Positions 63,406 through 64,000 of a stretch of DNA of 64,000 nt are shown here, in pieces (position 1 is the stretch's first letter; each line of letters begins with the position of its first letter). The DNA is taken from the NCBI GenBank assembly GCA_030674185.1, contig CM060314.1:32272814-32336813 (forward strand), read 5' to 3'. The notes under the pieces are model-generated. The model saw only the letters and a list, made by a program, of their open reading frames with translations, was not told where the DNA came from and made no database searches. The position numbers were made by a program, and so were the translations under genes. Source of the DNA: Monoplex corrugatus (taxonomy: Eukaryota > Mollusca > Gastropoda > Littorinimorpha > Ranellidae).

Positions 63406-64000
63406 GTATTAGACAGATGGGGAGAGTACATTAAAGACCTTTTTGAGGATGACAGAAACGAAGAACACATTATAAAAAAGAACTTTGAAGGAACACCCAT
63501 AATGAAAGATGAAGTTAGAGCAGCACTGAAAAAGATGAAACCAGGAAAAGCCCCAGGACCAGACAACATTACTACAGAGATGTTTGAAGCCCTGGAGGAA
63601 TTTGGCATAGAAAAAATAACAGTCCTCCTAAATGAAATTTATGACACTGGAAAAATCCCCAAAGATATGTCAAAATCAATGTTCATTGCACTTCCAAAGA
63701 AGACAGGGGCTATAGAATGCGAACTCCATCGCACAATCAGTTTGATGAGTCATGTAACAAAAATCCTGTTAAGAATAGTCATGATGAGGACAAGGAATAG
63801 AATCAAAAGAGAAATAGTAGAAGAACAGTGTGGATTTGTGGAAGGGAAAGGAACTATTAATGCCATATACATCCTAAGAACTATCATAGAGAGGTCAATT
63901 GAGATGAATAAGGATTTGTATTTATGCTTTGTTGACTATACCAAGGCTTTCAATCGGGTACGACATGATGAATTGATCAACCAACTGGAGAGACTCAATG
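63406..64000 (+). pseudogene. RTE-like LINE copy 9, 5' truncated, open to the window edge
   Basis: From 63406 a single phase is open to base 64000 with no stop: VLDRWGEYIKDLFEDDRNE-type start, NFEGTPIMKDEVRAALKKMK, PGKAPGPDNITTEMFEALEE, FGIEKITVLLNEIYDTGKIP, KDMSKSMFIALPKKTGAIEC, EEQCGFVEGKGTINAIYILR, CFVDYTKAFNRVRHDELINQ. It keeps KDMSKSM where copy 2 has lost a base, so it is the best-preserved RT of the family here. Asn replaces Asp in AFDRV; the preceding FVD catalytic Asp is intact. Homology begins abruptly at TATTAGACAG, so the element is 5' truncated. The rest lies outside the window. Confidence 0.9.

Overview
This window looks like gene-poor, repeat-rich DNA from an animal nuclear genome, most likely a marine mollusc and probably a gastropod. 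The organism call is an inference from repeat content: L2-like and RTE-like LINEs, Penelope-like elements with a GIY-YIG domain, tRNA-derived SINE fragments of a type I associate with molluscs, and very abundant di-, tri- and tetranucleotide microsatellites. There are no bacterial operons, no rRNA genes, no credible functional tRNA and no CRISPR array. Almost all recognisable coding sequence is decayed retrotransposon sequence carrying frameshifts and stops.

Layout. 0.17-4.1 kb: L2-like LINE copy 1 (+) between two TTC/TTG simple repeats. 5.5-10.1 kb: a LINE (+) split by a Penelope-like element (PLE-1, -) with a 10-bp target-site duplication (TSD). 10.57-11.71 kb: a 5'-truncated LINE (-) with an 11-bp TSD. 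12.2-14.35 kb: a microsatellite field. 14.4-17.0 kb: a third LINE type (-) split by an RTE copy (+) with an 11-bp TSD. 17.9-21.4 kb: the only region that may belong to a host gene, with multi-transmembrane, GPCR-like coding pieces. 21.7-26.6 kb: a fourth LINE (-) split by another RTE copy (+) with an 11-bp TSD. 27-37 kb: microsatellites, LINE and SINE scraps and long featureless stretches.

37.35-56.81 kb holds a direct duplication. Unit 1 (37.35-41.95 kb) is repeated as unit 2 (44.04-56.81 kb). Unit 2 also contains an RTE tail, a 3.2-kb block (71-bp minisatellite, LINE and RTE fragments, SINE) and a 5-kb block with L2-like LINE copy 2. A second Penelope-like element (PLE-2, with two direct terminal repeats) lies exactly at the junction. 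57.4-61.1 kb is the most complete RTE copy (-), into which a 614-bp inverted-repeat DNA element has inserted. 61.2-62.7 kb is a diverged L2-like fragment. 63.4 kb to the window end is an RTE fragment with an open frame that continues past the edge.

The main content is a readable history of insertions. Four nested insertions can be resolved to the base, and in three of them the host reading frame closes up when the insert and one TSD copy are removed. No novel gene system is visible. The observations most worth follow-up are the GPCR-like exons, a hammerhead-like fold in the Penelope terminal repeats, the inverted-repeat element, the duplication with a Penelope element at its joint, and microsatellites that travel inside or terminate the LINEs.
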